Positions 46,516-58,689 of a stretch of 64,000 nt of DNA are shown here, in pieces (position 1 is the stretch's first letter; each line of letters begins with the position of its first letter). The DNA comes from Corylus avellana (lineage: Eukaryota > Streptophyta > Magnoliopsida > Fagales > Betulaceae), in the NCBI RefSeq assembly GCF_901000735.1, contig NC_081544.1:19359358-19423357 (forward strand). The letters are read 5' to 3'. A program made the translations under genes and the position numbers. The notes under the pieces were generated by a model, which did not search any database, had not been told where the DNA came from, and saw only the letters and a list, made by a program, of their open reading frames with translations.

Positions 46516-49500
46516 TCAAGTAGGTAAAGTCCTCAACAAATGAATTGCTCGTGGCCACTGTGGCCTCTGAGAAAGTACAATTCTCCTCAATGCCGGCACA
46601 GCTCCAGCAGCTATAATTGCAGAATGATTCTCACTGTTCATGCTTAGATTATACAGAATTGCCAAACCTGCTTCAACACCCCTCTCACTTCCTTCTTCAA
46701 TCAGTTTTACCAATGGAAATATTCCACCCTTAGCAGCAATAGCTTGAGTTGAATCCACCACCCCTTCAGAAATTATTCTGTTCAGCTCCATTACTGCAGC
46801 TTCCTGTACTTCCTGAGAGACAGAGGTTTTCATCTGCTCTATAAGTCTTGGGATGGTCTCATAAAGAGTTACCTCCATGTTGATTGGATTCTCAAAATCA
46901 AAACTGCGACCAGAAATAGAGCTGACTTTAACTAGGGCAGCAGCAACCCAATCTTTTTTGTGAAGGGGGATGTTTGATTTTAGGATTTCTCGGAGCAAAT
47001 TAGTGAAATGGGTGGAATTTATATTTTGGCAAAAATGCTGAGAGTCGAGCAGCTTTGTTAATAATCGGGATGCTGCAGAAATTGCAAGACTGGCTTCTTC
47101 AAGATCAAGAACATATTTTTCTGGCGGCTGGTCTTCTGCATCAGAATCTATGTCTGCCAAATGTAAGATATACACAAACACACTTAAGGCCTCAATCAAT
47201 GATTACTGCATAAATTATCATGCGTCTCAAGAAAAATGTATGAGCGAAAATTATGATTTCCAGAAGATTTCCAAGGGAATGTTATGATAAAGAACAAACA
47301 TGTATGAGTTGGTTACCGTAAATCTTGAATTACAGAAACCAAGAGAAACCAAAAATAGAGTTGGAACTTTCTCCTAACTCAGGTTTCATGACAAACAAAA
47401 GATCAGGCAATGGTAGGACCTAAATCAGAATTGTGGTCCACCTTATTCAGATGATGATTGGACAATCCAATCAACACGAGCAGCGAACATAGTGAATTCA
47501 TTTCATCTCTTCTTTTTCTTCATATTAAACTTCCGTTGGCAACTAAATGCATGCACCAGGTTTTCAAAAATTACAATGATGATGACGATGCTAATTAGAA
47601 TCACAACTATAAAGATGATTAAGGACATTGTGAAAGTAAAAGGGTCATTTCTTTTTTCTTTTTCTTTTTTAATCTAAATGAGTTACTCAAGTTGGATGAG
47701 ATGAAATACAATCAAATTTTCTTTAAAGCAATTCAAGTCTTAGTAATGAAGGAAATTGTTTCCCATACCTTTCAGAACTTTTTGTTGGAAAACAGCATCC
47801 AAACCTGATTCAATATCTACTGAAATGATCGAGTTCATGCTTGGGTCAATAATTGCCACAAACTCAAGAATCGAAGCCGCTTTTCTTTGTAAACTTGGGG
47901 ATGAGGTCTTTAGAACCTCCACAAGGCGAGCAATGAAAGCAGTATCCACCACATCTTCCCTGTAATTGGTTTCCAGGATAAGAATACCATGTCAATGAAA
48001 CTTGTGTGTTAGAAATAAACCTTTAAACTAGCTTTAGTTCAGGCATACACACAGAAATACCGACAAAGGAAAGGAAAATGAAAAATAAGTAAAGAAAGGA
48101 AGAGAGAGAATAGTGTTCTCTTGAAAGTTGGCACCCATCCAGTATCTCTGGTTACAATAAAATCAATGAAATCAAGGGATCAAAACCACAACAACAATGC
48201 CTAGCAATCCCCCAACTTTGGTATAAGCTCTTTTAGAGGGGAAAAAAAGGAACAATACCTCAGATCCTCCCTAGATCAGGAAGTTTCTTATCTGGACCAG
48301 CCAGCCACTCAAAATAGATATGTTCCCAGCAGAAGACTCATGGCAGAATTCATTTGGAGTTGCCATGGCCCAGCCTTGTTATTGCCAGGGTAAGTCCAGG
48401 TTTGCCCAATATGCTGGTTGAGTGTTTAATTTAAACATACCTTTGAAGTGTCTGCTAATAGTGACATTAAATCTATATTATAACTGTTACAATAAACAGG
48501 TTGATGTGTTGGCTGGATAATAAATGGCGCTACATTAGGGTTAAGCAGAAGAATATGACACAGAGATGATACCTCCAACGTGGCCAAAATTGTTGACAGA
48601 ACAAAAATTAAAAAGAAAAAGAAAAAGGAAGATACAACCAAATTTGAGAGAAAATAACAGCTTGTAGTTATAAAAGTCAAGCTTCTGTAAGGACTAGAGG
48701 ACCATGACACAACTTATGCTATAAAAAGATTATGTATTACATCAACATCATGAGGTTGTATATCAGAAGTAGGGTTGTAATCAAGTCGAATCGAACCAAA
48801 TATTAAATGTTCAAGCTTGGTTCATTTAATTTTATTTCGAACACAAGCCGAGCTCAAGTTTATCACCAATCCTAATCTGTTCAAGCTCGGTTCATTTATT
48901 TTTTGAATGAACTCGAGCTTGTTCACGAGTTGCTCAGTTAATTTAATCATTCTTTTCATAAAGTAATATCATGATTATTTATTTTTTTATAAATCCATAC
49001 TAATCATTAGTTAATTAATTATTCTTAAGAATTTATCATTTGAGTAAATTATATAAATTAACTTGAATCTTAAACAATCCAATCTCGAATTTATCATTTG
49101 AGTAAATTACGCACACACACAAACATATCTATACATACACCCAAACACACTTATGTACACGAAAACACACATATCTATATCAAGACTCACAATAACAATA
49201 ATTCAAGCTATATCTAAATCATACTACAAAGATAATTCTCTTTTATCTTTTAAAGTACTTAACATGTTCTCTTTAGAAAATTAAATTAATACTATAAAAA
49301 ATAATAAAAATGAATATAGGAGTTTATACGAGCTTATACGAGTCAAGCCAAGCTTATACGAGTTCGGCTCATTTAATAAGTGAGCCTAAATTTTTGTTCA
49401 AGCTTGACTTATTTATTAAATAAACCAAACTCATGTTGAGTTTACATGAGTCAAGCTCGAACTGTTTACAAACAACTTTGTTCATTTACCGCCCTAATCA

Positions 49501-52500
49501 GAAGACTATCATCTTTTACATAAAACGAGCATGCTGTATTTGTTTGCAAGAAGATGGAAAACAAAAATATCAAACTTGAATGTTTCATAGTTTGGTGTTG
49601 GAAAGATTGTACAATTAATCCAAGTTTCATTTTCTTTTCCTGCAATATTTTCGCAACCAAATGACTTCACTAGATCAATCCAAAACCTATGCGTCTAGCT
49701 GCAGTTTCGCAAAACCTAGGCGCCTAGCTGCAGTTTTTAAAATATGTCATACATGCAATGAAAATGTTCCCCATCTAAATTTTTAGATCATGTTTATTCT
49801 TCTTCTAAGCACCAAGTAATGGAGATGGAAGTTTTGAGAAGAAATCCTTCTTGTAAACTATACACGCAAACTTCATTTTGCCTTCTCCTCCCTGTAGAAC
49901 TACAAGTGGTCACCATCAAACCAAGAAACGTATGAGCAAAGCAATGAAAATGTGAGGCAAACATATGCAATCTGCTTACTTTATTCTTTTCATGAAAAAT
50001 AGACAAATTTATTTTAGCAATAGATAATAATCACTCAACAAGATATAGTAAAAGGTGACATAAGCCAAAGACAATGATGAAAAGGCAGTTCTGAAACAGA
50101 ACAAACACCAAGTGGAAGAAAAATCAAAAGGGCGGAGAGGGCGGGGGAAGAGACCTGGTATTTGCTTTCAATATGGATTTTTTGACCATATTTCCAGTTA
50201 ATACTGTGGAATCTTCAGGGCTTCTTGCTGACTCTGATCCTCTTTTTGACCCATTAACTGGTCCATTATAAAACTGGAAGGCATCAACAAACTTGGTAAG
50301 TCAAAAGACAATTACACACTTCCACACATGCTGCAAGAAACTAGACACTAACCTTTGATTTCATCTCTTTACTAGGGTCTAATATCCGAGCAAGAATGTT
50401 TAAGCTCTGCAAGTGCAGCAAGGATTCTTAGCATCTTCAAGATTATTTCCCAGAAAGATGGACTGTGGATGATGACAAATAAAACAACCAGAAAATAGGA
50501 AAAAAAAACAAAACCTTTTCCATCAGGCTTTCAGAGGTCTGCGACTGCTTTACAATACTGACCAAGGGATCAATAACACCTTCAGCTTCAATTGTCTGGC
50601 AGACACCATTGCTGCATCAAGAAAGATAAGAACATGAACTTATGAGATGTAAGCCATATTTAAGCTAATTATTAAATTTTTTTTATAAATAAATCATTTC
50701 ATTGAAAGGCGCAGAGGGGCATAACCCTAGTACACAAGATGTATACAAAGAAAGGCCCCACTAAAGATGAAAAGAAGAACAAAATTCCACAAATTGAGAT
50801 AAGGTAGAAAAATAGGAAATAAAGCCCCCATCTAATTATTAAAATTAAGAAACTATTCATACTTTAAGAGAAAGTTTAAAGGGAAAAAGAATGCAATTTG
50901 ACTTTGGGGCTATGTGACATATACACTAAGATAAGTATCAGTGCCTAACAAAGAACAAGGTTTCTAACATGCAAACCTGCAACAAATAGTGAGAAACATG
51001 AGTCTCATCGCCCAAAATGGTATGAAAATAAAGAAAAGATAGCAAAAGATGAGAGTGTATGAAGCAAAGAAAATATGGAGAAGGGAAGAAATAAATTTAT
51101 TGACAGGGTAAAATAAGCAAAATGGGGAAGCAAATGTCCACTGAGGTCTGCTTCTCCCAGGACTTTGCCTCCTCTGTTTAAACCGCTGATCTGGGTAAAA
51201 TATTTAGCCAGGTAAGAGTGGAAGCAAAGAGGCGAAGCCAAAGCCAGAAAGATTTAGGATTTTTCTCAACCAAAGCCAGAAAGAATAGCTTGGGCCACTA
51301 TCGCTGTAAATACATCAAGAAATTTGAAAACCAAAGAATGATAAATTACCTGATAGACAACCTCTCCAAAGCTTGAGTGACAGCCAATCTGACAGAATCA
51401 TTAGTATAGCCTAAAAGCCGAACTAAATGCTTGATTGCTCCAGCATCTTTGAATGCAACTCGCATATGTTCATTTATAGATGCATCAGCAATTGACTCTG
51501 CACCTCTTGATATGGCCAACTCATCTTCAAGTTCAAGAATCAAAACTAATCGAGCCACGCCATCCATCCACGGTAAAAGTGTAAGTCGGTGATCAGTGGA
51601 GCATTCAGATTGAGATTTATTTTCATTCTCCATTTCTATAGCTCCAATACGAGCAAGAAATTGCTGTTGTGTCCGCCCAACTATTGCTTTCATCTTGGCC
51701 TCCTCCATGTTTACATTCTTGTCATCAATATTTAATCCAAGGAGTAATTCAGAGGCACCAAATCTAGAAGGAACTTTAGAGCTTTGTTCAATCTTTGTAC
51801 CATCGGGTAAACTAGGCCAGGAATGCAAACCTGGTCTGAAGGACTTGTATGCAGCTGCACCAATCAAGGGAACAGGAACCAGACCTTCCTCTATGATAAG
51901 AATTCTGTAATATTCATCCTTGGCTAGCTCCAATAATGCATTTCTTGCTTCCTTTCTAATGATTTTAGATCCTTCCACATCAGTTTTTAAGATATTTGCC
52001 TGCATTTAAAATCCAGTCTATTAGAATGCCAAAGAATAACATGATCAGATATCCAAATAGAGGCAATTTGCAATTAAATTGTGCTTAAACTTAAGATGTG
52101 AATTCGAAACCAAAAATCATCCGCATGAATTACTATACTCCATATAGCAAGACCATGTAAAATAGGCAAATCTTTCATCCATTAGATATAATAATCACCT
52201 GAATTCTTTCCAATAATAGAGGAAATGTAAAGGAAGCCTCACCAATTTTGGTATAACACCTGCTTCAACCATCATGTTGTGGTTAAAGTGGCTCAATGCT
52301 AAATTTGCCAAAACCCCTCCTGCTGCTTCCTTCACTTTTATGTCCTCGTCATCAAGGGACTTAATTAGTAATGGAAGGATATCAATGTCCGCAATTTTCA
52401 CTCTAAGCTTCTCATCTACAGACAAGTTCCACAAAGTACAAATACTTTGCTCCTTTACCTGCAAAATTGAGTTCAGGATATACCTCCATTCTCTCAACCT

Positions 52501-54259
52501 AGAAATATGTTGACAAGATGACAGAAATTCCGATGGTAAAGTCTGTATATACCTCAGGAATTAAGGAAGGCCGGCTCAGCAAGCCAGTTATCTCTTCAAC
52601 TGCTCCACTTTCTGCTACTAATTCCCTGTATAAATTAACTGAAGAAATTGATCGTAGAAGGCCTGCAGCTGCTTCACAAGTGGAAGTAGACTCTGATCTA
52701 AGAAGGTTTAAAGTGAGATTTATGCAGCCAGGAAACTGCATGATAGCATCAATATACTTCTTTCCTCCAAGGGAGTATTTCCAGAGAGCCACTATTGCCT
52801 GCTCCCTATCAAGGTCATCATAGTCCAGCCCAAGCATTCTAACAAACAAGGCCACATAACTATCACCAAAGCTAGGAGAAGTGCTTTTAATTGCTTCAAT
52901 ATCCTGAAAGTAAGAAGATGTCCCATCATGTAGCTTAAGTAAGCGTACATTTGCCACTCTCAAGGAAGCATTTAAAAGCAACAGACGACACTGTTATATT
53001 AAGTAACAAGATAAATTTGTATTTCATGACCCACACAATTTTTAGAAGAAAAATGCTCCAACAACATAATGCGATTTTCAGGAAGAAAAAAAACATTTTA
53101 GTAAAGTGAAACTTTTAATCTGTTAAAACAAGTTGCTTAAGAATGTGGATATGTAGCGAGCATTAATTTGACAGCCCATAACAGTAGTAATAACACTCAG
53201 TCTTTGCGAACTTGCAAAGCTAGTATCAACTTAATTGTGAATAGCATAAACTTTAGTAATATATTCTAAACTTTAGTCACTTATACACAAATGGAATGCT
53301 GATGTAAGGACTTCAATGATGAATTGTACAATTCCATCCTGATTCACAATAGCATGAGTACATTGTGCTTATAGTGGTAGTTATTTCGTGTAATCCTTTA
53401 ACTTAAAAGTCATTTCAAGCGCCAGGACTAAACTTCTCAACAAGTTTCTCTTTTGTGTTCAATCTTCTAATGATCATTTTGTGATGGGGCATATATGTCA
53501 ATCTAGCTCCAATCTAAATCTACCAAAATGATTTTTGTTTTTCCTACTCAATGAAAAACAAAATGGAGAGTTCAAATTTCATAAGCAAACAAGCGATATG
53601 CAACCCGATTTCCCAACCAACTTTACTATATATATACCTATATTAACACATTTTTGCAACGCATTAGAATTGCAATCCAGATGGGAAAAAAACCCAAAAA
53701 AAAAAAAAAAAAAAAAAAAAAGAAAAGAAAAGAATGCCAATACCCATTCTTCTACTCCATATCCAAAATCCATGGTAACCCATAACACGATTCCAAAAGA
53801 AAAGTATTACACAAAGAAATCCAAATTCCTCAATACAAGCAAGCTGTAACAGCAATAAATTAATCAACAGCAATACATAACTGAAACATAAACACTTGCC
53901 CAACAAAACTCGCCACGGCAAACAAACCCATATACCTAAACGAAATACAAGCAAGACCCAGAATAGAGAAAAGGCAGTTCAGAGCATACAGGAGGTGTAG
54001 AGTGCTGTGGAGTAGCATCAACAGCACCATCACCATCACTGCTGACTCGGGTGACGACTGCACGGTTAGAGCGAGAAGTGGAGTTGAGGCCATGATATTG
54101 ATGATTATGAGGTTGGGTTGCATAGGAAATGACTGTTAAGTGGCTTCTTTTTGCTTTTCTGGTTGCAAATGGAATAGCTTCCACATGGGTTTTTGGGATT
54201 TTGCGTTGGGCATCAGGGGGCTTCAAGGTGAAGGGTGTGGGAGTTGCTGAGGCCAACAT
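46516..54259 (-). CDS. Plastid-type armadillo-repeat protein
   Basis: Nine exons: 54259-53990, 52903-52553, 52458-52243, 51999-51350, 50611-50515, 50406-50353, 50273-50155, 47959-47769, 47153-46516; 2586 nt, 861 aa. All junctions are GT-AG and keep the frame; exon 7 has a weak donor (ccag|gtctct). The first 75 residues are rich in S, T, R and K and nearly free of acids, a likely chloroplast transit peptide. From about residue 95 helical ARM/HEAT-like repeats follow: GLLRSISS...AESGAVEEITGLL, CTLWNLSVDEKLR, AAGGVLANLALS, NALLELAKDEYYR, LVRLLGYTNDSVRLA, and at the C-terminus AGLAILYNLSMNSENHSAII. Residues about 239-310 include a non-repeat insert. Such superhelical proteins are scaffolds; partner and role are unknown to me. 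It resembles the Arabidopsis ARM protein I remember as At1g23180. Intron 7 carries a hAT MITE and intron 4 a LINE tail. Confidence 0.88.
48770..49496. mobile_element. 727-bp hAT-type non-autonomous element in intron 7 of the ARM gene, perfect 8-bp target duplication
   Basis: Ends TAGGGTTGTAATC and TTTACCGCCCTA are short inverted repeats. ATCAGAAG occurs on both sides (48762-48769, 49497-49504), the 8-bp signature of hAT. The sub-terminal regions share 'gttcaagc', 'gctcgag' and 'ttcatttaat' words in both orientations. No transposase is encoded. Confidence 0.88.
50677..50831 (-). mobile_element. 5'-truncated LINE tail in intron 4 of the ARM gene, 12-bp target duplication
   Basis: On the minus strand it reads 'ttgtatacatcttgtgtact' then 'gggttatgcccctctgcgcc' and 'caatgaaatgatttattt', a typical plant L1 3' UTR, followed by a short A tail. 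CTAATTATTAAA flanks it at 50665-50676 and 50832-50843. 155 bp, non-coding. Confidence 0.85.
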
Positions 54260-54618
54260 TTTGGCCTAAAACTGGGAGAAGGGATTGAAAAGTCACACAA
54301 TCTTGGGGTTCCAGAAGAGTCAGTTTTCTTGGGGTTTTGATTTGGGTTTGCGTTGTTCGACTACAGTAACTAGATGTTCGGAGACTCGGAGTGTTCGTCC
54401 CTTCGTTGGAGTCAATCTCTATGGCCTAATTATGGTAATTAATTCTTCTTCTTCCTTTTTTCTGTCGCTTGGGTTTGTGATAAAATCCAACAGAAGAAAT
54501 GTGACGGTAAGAACAGCGGGGCGTGGAATTAAGATTTATGAAAGATTTATCACAGATTTTTGTTTTCGAGTGGGGGGCATTGTGAGGTAAGCCTTGCCAT
54601 AATGCGTGTGTGAATTAA
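54260..54618 (-). promoter_or_regulatory. Upstream region of the ARM-repeat gene
   Basis: Minus-strand 5' region between the ATG and the Harbinger MITE that starts at 54619. It has no coding exon and no clear TATA box. The MITE therefore lies about 360 bp from the start codon. Confidence 0.35.
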
Positions 54619-55395
54619 GGTTGTGTTTGCCCCCGACCAGGGTCGGTACTGTTCCAGCTACAGTACTAACTGATTATTGTTTTATGCAAGTCAAAAAAAT
54701 CATCCCAACTTTCAAAAACAAGTCTTTTTCTATTAAATTCCCAACAGATAATTCCAACTATATATATAAAAGAAAATGAAAAATATTATTAAAAAAAAAA
54801 AAAAATCGGAGAACCATCGGGGTGGCTCCTTGGCCAACATGGGGTGGCCAAACCACCCCATTTTTGGCCAAGGGGGTGGCTGGAGCCACCCCCATGGCTG
54901 GTATGGGGGTGGTTCGACCACCCNNNNNNNNNNNNNNNNNNNNNNNNNNNNNNNNNNNNNNNNNNNNNNNNNNNNNNNNNNNNNNNNNNNNNNNNNNNNN
55001 NNNNNNNNNNNNNNNNNNNNNNNNNNNNNNNNNNNNNNNNNNNNNNNNNNNNNNNNNNNNNNNNNNNNNNNNNNNNNNNNNNNNNNNNNNNNNNNNNNNN
55101 NNNNNNNNNNNNNNNNNNNNNNNNNNNNNNNNNNNNNNNNNNNNNNNNNNNNNNNNNNNNNNNNNNNNNNNNNNNNNNNNNNNNNNNNNNNNNNNNNNNN
55201 NNNNNNNNNNNNNNNNNNNNNNNNNNNNNNNNNNNNNNNNNNNNNNNNNNNNNNNNNNTTTTTTTTTTTTAATATTTTGCTTTAAAAAAAAAAAAAAAAA
55301 ATTTAAGTGAAAAGTCAATTTTTGCTGTTTGCACTGTAGCTGGAATAGTGTCGTTCCAGCTACAGTGCCGGCCCCGGCTGTCGCCAAACATAGCC
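54619..55395. mobile_element. PIF/Harbinger-type MITE with an unsequenced core
   Basis: Left end 'ggttgtgtttgcccccgacc', right end reverse-complemented 'ggctatgtttggcgacagcc'; both go on with 'ggtactgttccagctacagta' and 'ggcactgtagctggaac'. TAA flanks both ends (54616-54618, 55396-55398). Near the gap 'ggggtggccaaaccacccc' type palindromes recur. The core is the 335-N gap. Confidence 0.75.
54924..55258. other. Assembly gap (335 N) inside the MITE
   Basis: Unlike the other gaps it is not 100 N, so its length is probably an estimate from read pairs. It starts within strong 'ggtggttcgaccaccc' palindromes, likely an unresolved hairpin. Confidence 0.99.
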
Positions 55396-55420
55396 TAAGT
55401 TTCTTGGTAGTCTTTTTTTT

Positions 55421-55451
<31 letters not shown>

Positions 55452-55499
55452 AAGTTTCTTGGACTTGGACCTTGTGTCAGAGGATTGGATGCCACCATA

Positions 55500-56853
55500 T
55501 GCCCTTGAGGACTAGTTTTGCAATATAGGGATACAATTGCGAGGTCGAACTTATAGGAAATTGTATTTTTTAAAACTAAATATATCTAAACAAATTAAAT
55601 TCTAACTTAGTTCTAAAAGATGATTGAATTTTGTTGTGAAAAATGGAAATCAAAAGCATAAACAAAATTAAGTGAAAGTGATCAATTAACGAAGCACTAA
55701 GGTTTCGAAGTCCGCACTGACAAAATCATAGTAACATATTTTCATGATTAATAATATTTTCAAAATTCAAAATAAAAATCTTATGTATGTTCTACTTTAC
55801 TAAGTGAAAGTGATCAATTAATGAAGCACTAAGGTTTCGAAGTCCGCACTGACAAAATCATAGCAACATATTTTCATGATCAATAATATTTTCAAAATTC
55901 TCACAATAAAAATCTTATGTATGTTCTACTTTACTTCAAAGAATTAATTAAAACCATCCAATGCATCCATTCATGCACAAATCACAAAGATATAAAGTTT
56001 AAATTAAATCATCAAGTGTATCCGTAAATCACAAAATATATTCAATTTAAACCAAATCATCAAATGTGTCCATAGAATAAATTACAAGGGCATCCAATTT
56101 TTTAGACAAAGAAAACCAAGCAATCAATTAAATGAAACTATCTCAAATCATTAAATGTAGCTGTAAATCACAAAAGATATCCAAGAATCATCCCACTAAT
56201 TGAACTGAAATAGAACAATTGAAAAATCAAACACATTTAATTAGAAAATATTACATCACATGAAAATATTGTTGCTAATCATAAGTGAGGCTTCATCCTC
56301 AACCTTAGTTGAGGGTTTAGCTTCTCATGGAATTGAAAAATAAAACAAAAATAATTGCATCCATAGAGAATTTGAGATACTTACAAATTGAAAACCCCAA
56401 AATTGAGAGCTCCAAAGGTTAGGAAAACCCTAAACTTTCTTCTCTCTTCTCTGAAATTTCGTACTCAGTAGCCTCTCTAATTTTTTCTTATGTCTTTCCT
56501 ATTTATAGGGTTTTAACCTAAAAAATGGCAGAAGTCTGAAAAGTTGTCCATCCGGACAGGATTGTTCACCGTCCGAACGCATATTGTCTTCCATGTGCGC
56601 TCGAGTGCACCGCCGTCTGGACGGGACTTTCCACCGTCTGGACGGGCACTTGACTGTTTAGGCTTGGTGACTTTTCCCTTGGTGATTTTTCTTCCAAACT
56701 TTGCACTTTTCGCATTAAGTCCACAACTTTCCCTTAGTAGCCTGCAAAACACTAAAACCATAGAATTAGCACAAGATATCATATTGTAATATAGCTAAAG
56801 GATTAACAAATGCAAATTAAATGGCCCAAATATGTAATATTTGGCACTCATCA
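55500..56853 (-). mobile_element. LTR-like remnant, minus orientation, with decayed ends
   Basis: The right edge reverse-complements to TGATGAGTGCCAAATATTAC, which looks like a plant LTR start, and the interior has short GC-rich words (gtccggacg-like, 56550-56645) against an AT-rich background, as in the other LTRs here. 'cctatttatagggttt' at 56509 is a possible TATA region in reverse. The opposite end was not found. Confidence 0.45.
55671..55938. repeat. 132-bp tandem duplication, two near-identical units
   Basis: 'agtgaaagtgatcaattaa' starts at 55671 and at 55803. Units share 'ggtttcgaagtccgcactga' and end 'atgtatgttctactttact'. Only a handful of substitutions and one small indel separate them, so the duplication is young. 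Confidence 0.9.
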
Positions 56854-57040
56854 CCTAGTTCACTAAATTCCAAGTGTAATAGCACTTCTTGGATTATGGA
56901 AAAAATTGTTTCATCAACGAAGTTTAGTTCAGATCATCCTATTGCATTATGCAAAGAAGTCAAATCATACAACCCTAGAAGAAGCCATAATTGGCAATAG
57001 GTCAACGATTGCACGAAGATTACATAAAAGACATTTCATT
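56854..57040. other. Short spacer without a recognised feature
   Basis: AT-rich spacer between the LTR-like remnant and the next MITE; nothing identifiable. Confidence 0.4.
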
Positions 57041-57313
57041 GGCCTTGTTTGTTAAACCCCACCCCATTCCCCACATTCCACCACACTATTCACTTCATTT
57101 TTTTCAAAAAAACATTTTTACTTTTATATCAATTTTATACCACATTATTTACGTTTTATTACTATTCAAATAAAAAAATAACTACAAAACAAAATTTTTT
57201 CACTTTTCAATACCACTTTTTTATTTTCCCATATCAATCATTATTTTCTTTTTTAATTTTTTTTTTTAAAGATGAATAGTGTTGTGGGGTGTTGTTGTTT
57301 AACAAACACCCCC
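57041..57313. mobile_element. 273-bp inverted-repeat MITE
   Basis: Left end 'ggccttgtttgttaaacccc', right end reverse-complemented 'gggggtgtttgttaaacaac', continuing with 'ccacactattcac' against 'gatgaatagtgttgtgg'. The centre is A/T-rich. The only flanking identity is ATT, so superfamily is open. Confidence 0.7.
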
Positions 57314-57677
57314 ATTGACTCCCATATCTAGTACAAATTAGGTAAATGAACATTTTCAATGCTGCCAACCAAAGGGTAAAGGCATACCAAGAAATAGCTT
57401 TCCTCTTACCCCTATCCCTTGCTTAGTTATTGGTTGCGAAAGGGTATGAATAGGGTTTTTTATGCAAAGCAAGCAATAGTCACTCTTGTAGTAATTCCTT
57501 CCTTTCCTTTCTCTAACTCAATTTGTAGTACGTCAACAAGCAATTCAACATCTTTTTAAAAGGGTGGCGGGCAATGGCAACATTTATGTGAAAATTAAAC
57601 CCGATAAACTTGGGAAGCTAAGCCTCATTGGTGCAATTCGAAATACATATAAAAAAAGAAACAATTCCATGTTATCA
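57314..57677. other. Gene-free spacer
   Basis: No coding or element signature found between the MITE and the LTR. Confidence 0.4.
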
Positions 57678-58689
57678 TGTAGTGACCCAAATAATTAACT
57701 AAGCTTAAGTAGCTTAGTTAGAAGCTTAATTTGGATTTTGGGTCACTAGGAATAGCTAGAGGAGCATTTTGGGAATTTTAGCCTTTCGGATCGGACGTAC
57801 ATTAGGGTTGTCGGACGTACGCTCTTGTCTGTAGTAGAGGACGTACGCATGGGGACCACCGGATGTACGCCGTACTCTGCCAATAGTACACGGACGTACG
57901 CTGGGGACCACACAGACATATGCTACTTTTGGAATACTCCTTGGATAATACCTAGACGTATGCTACAGCTTTTGGACAGTTGGGTAAATAGTACCGAACG
58001 TATGCCCCAAAAGTACCGGATGTCCATTACTTTTCAGAGAAGTTGGTAGCGCCCTCTACTATAAATACCCCTACCCTTCTTACTCTCACATGCTGATTTA
58101 CGCCCTCAGGCTCCCAGAACTCTGTGAGAGTGTGTTTTGTGAGATTTTGTATGTTTTGTGGAGAAGAGAGGAGGTTCTTGAAGTTTCGCTTCAAGAAGGT
58201 AATATCCTTAAGCCTAGCTCGTTTCTTAGTTGTTATGCTGTTTAATTGCTAGCGCAGTTATAGGTTTTTGAGTTTCTAGCTAGGTTATGCTTTAATCTTG
58301 GAGGTTTAGTTGTTTATCTTGATTTAGCGTGTTTTGTATTGCATGGAGACATTATTTTGAGATTGGTAGTCTTAGAAAGCCTTTTGGTAGCCTTAGAAAT
58401 CGATTTGGGATGATAGGTGGACGAATGAACCAAATGAGGTTCTACCTGAAACTCTCTGAGCGGACGTACGGCCACGAGACCGGACATACGAGCCTTTTGG
58501 GCGAATGTACGGCCATGAGCCTGGACATACGGTTATAAGCGTTCTAGGAAACGCCATTTTGGATAGTCGTCCGATAACCTCTGTTTTTATGTTCTACGTT
58601 CGTTTTAGTTGGATTTATAACTAATGATAGGTCTTTTTTCAGTATTCGAGGTTATGGAGCCTCAAGAAAATTTTACAGAGGAACCTTAC
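57678..58689 (+). mobile_element. Left part of a large LTR related to the 29.7 kb solo LTR
   Basis: Begins TGTAGTGACCC and tracks the 29704 LTR through 'aaataattaacta', 'ggtcactaggaat', the TATA box at 58060-58067, 'cttcaagaaggtaat' and 'accaaatgaggtt'. It is cut at 58689 by another element and resumes at 61491. Divergence from the 29.7 kb LTR is high, so it is a different subfamily. Confidence 0.75.

Noticed and set aside
54758..55498. A 246-codon open frame
   Set aside because: Most of it is translated from N and the rest from a palindromic transposon end and homopolymers.
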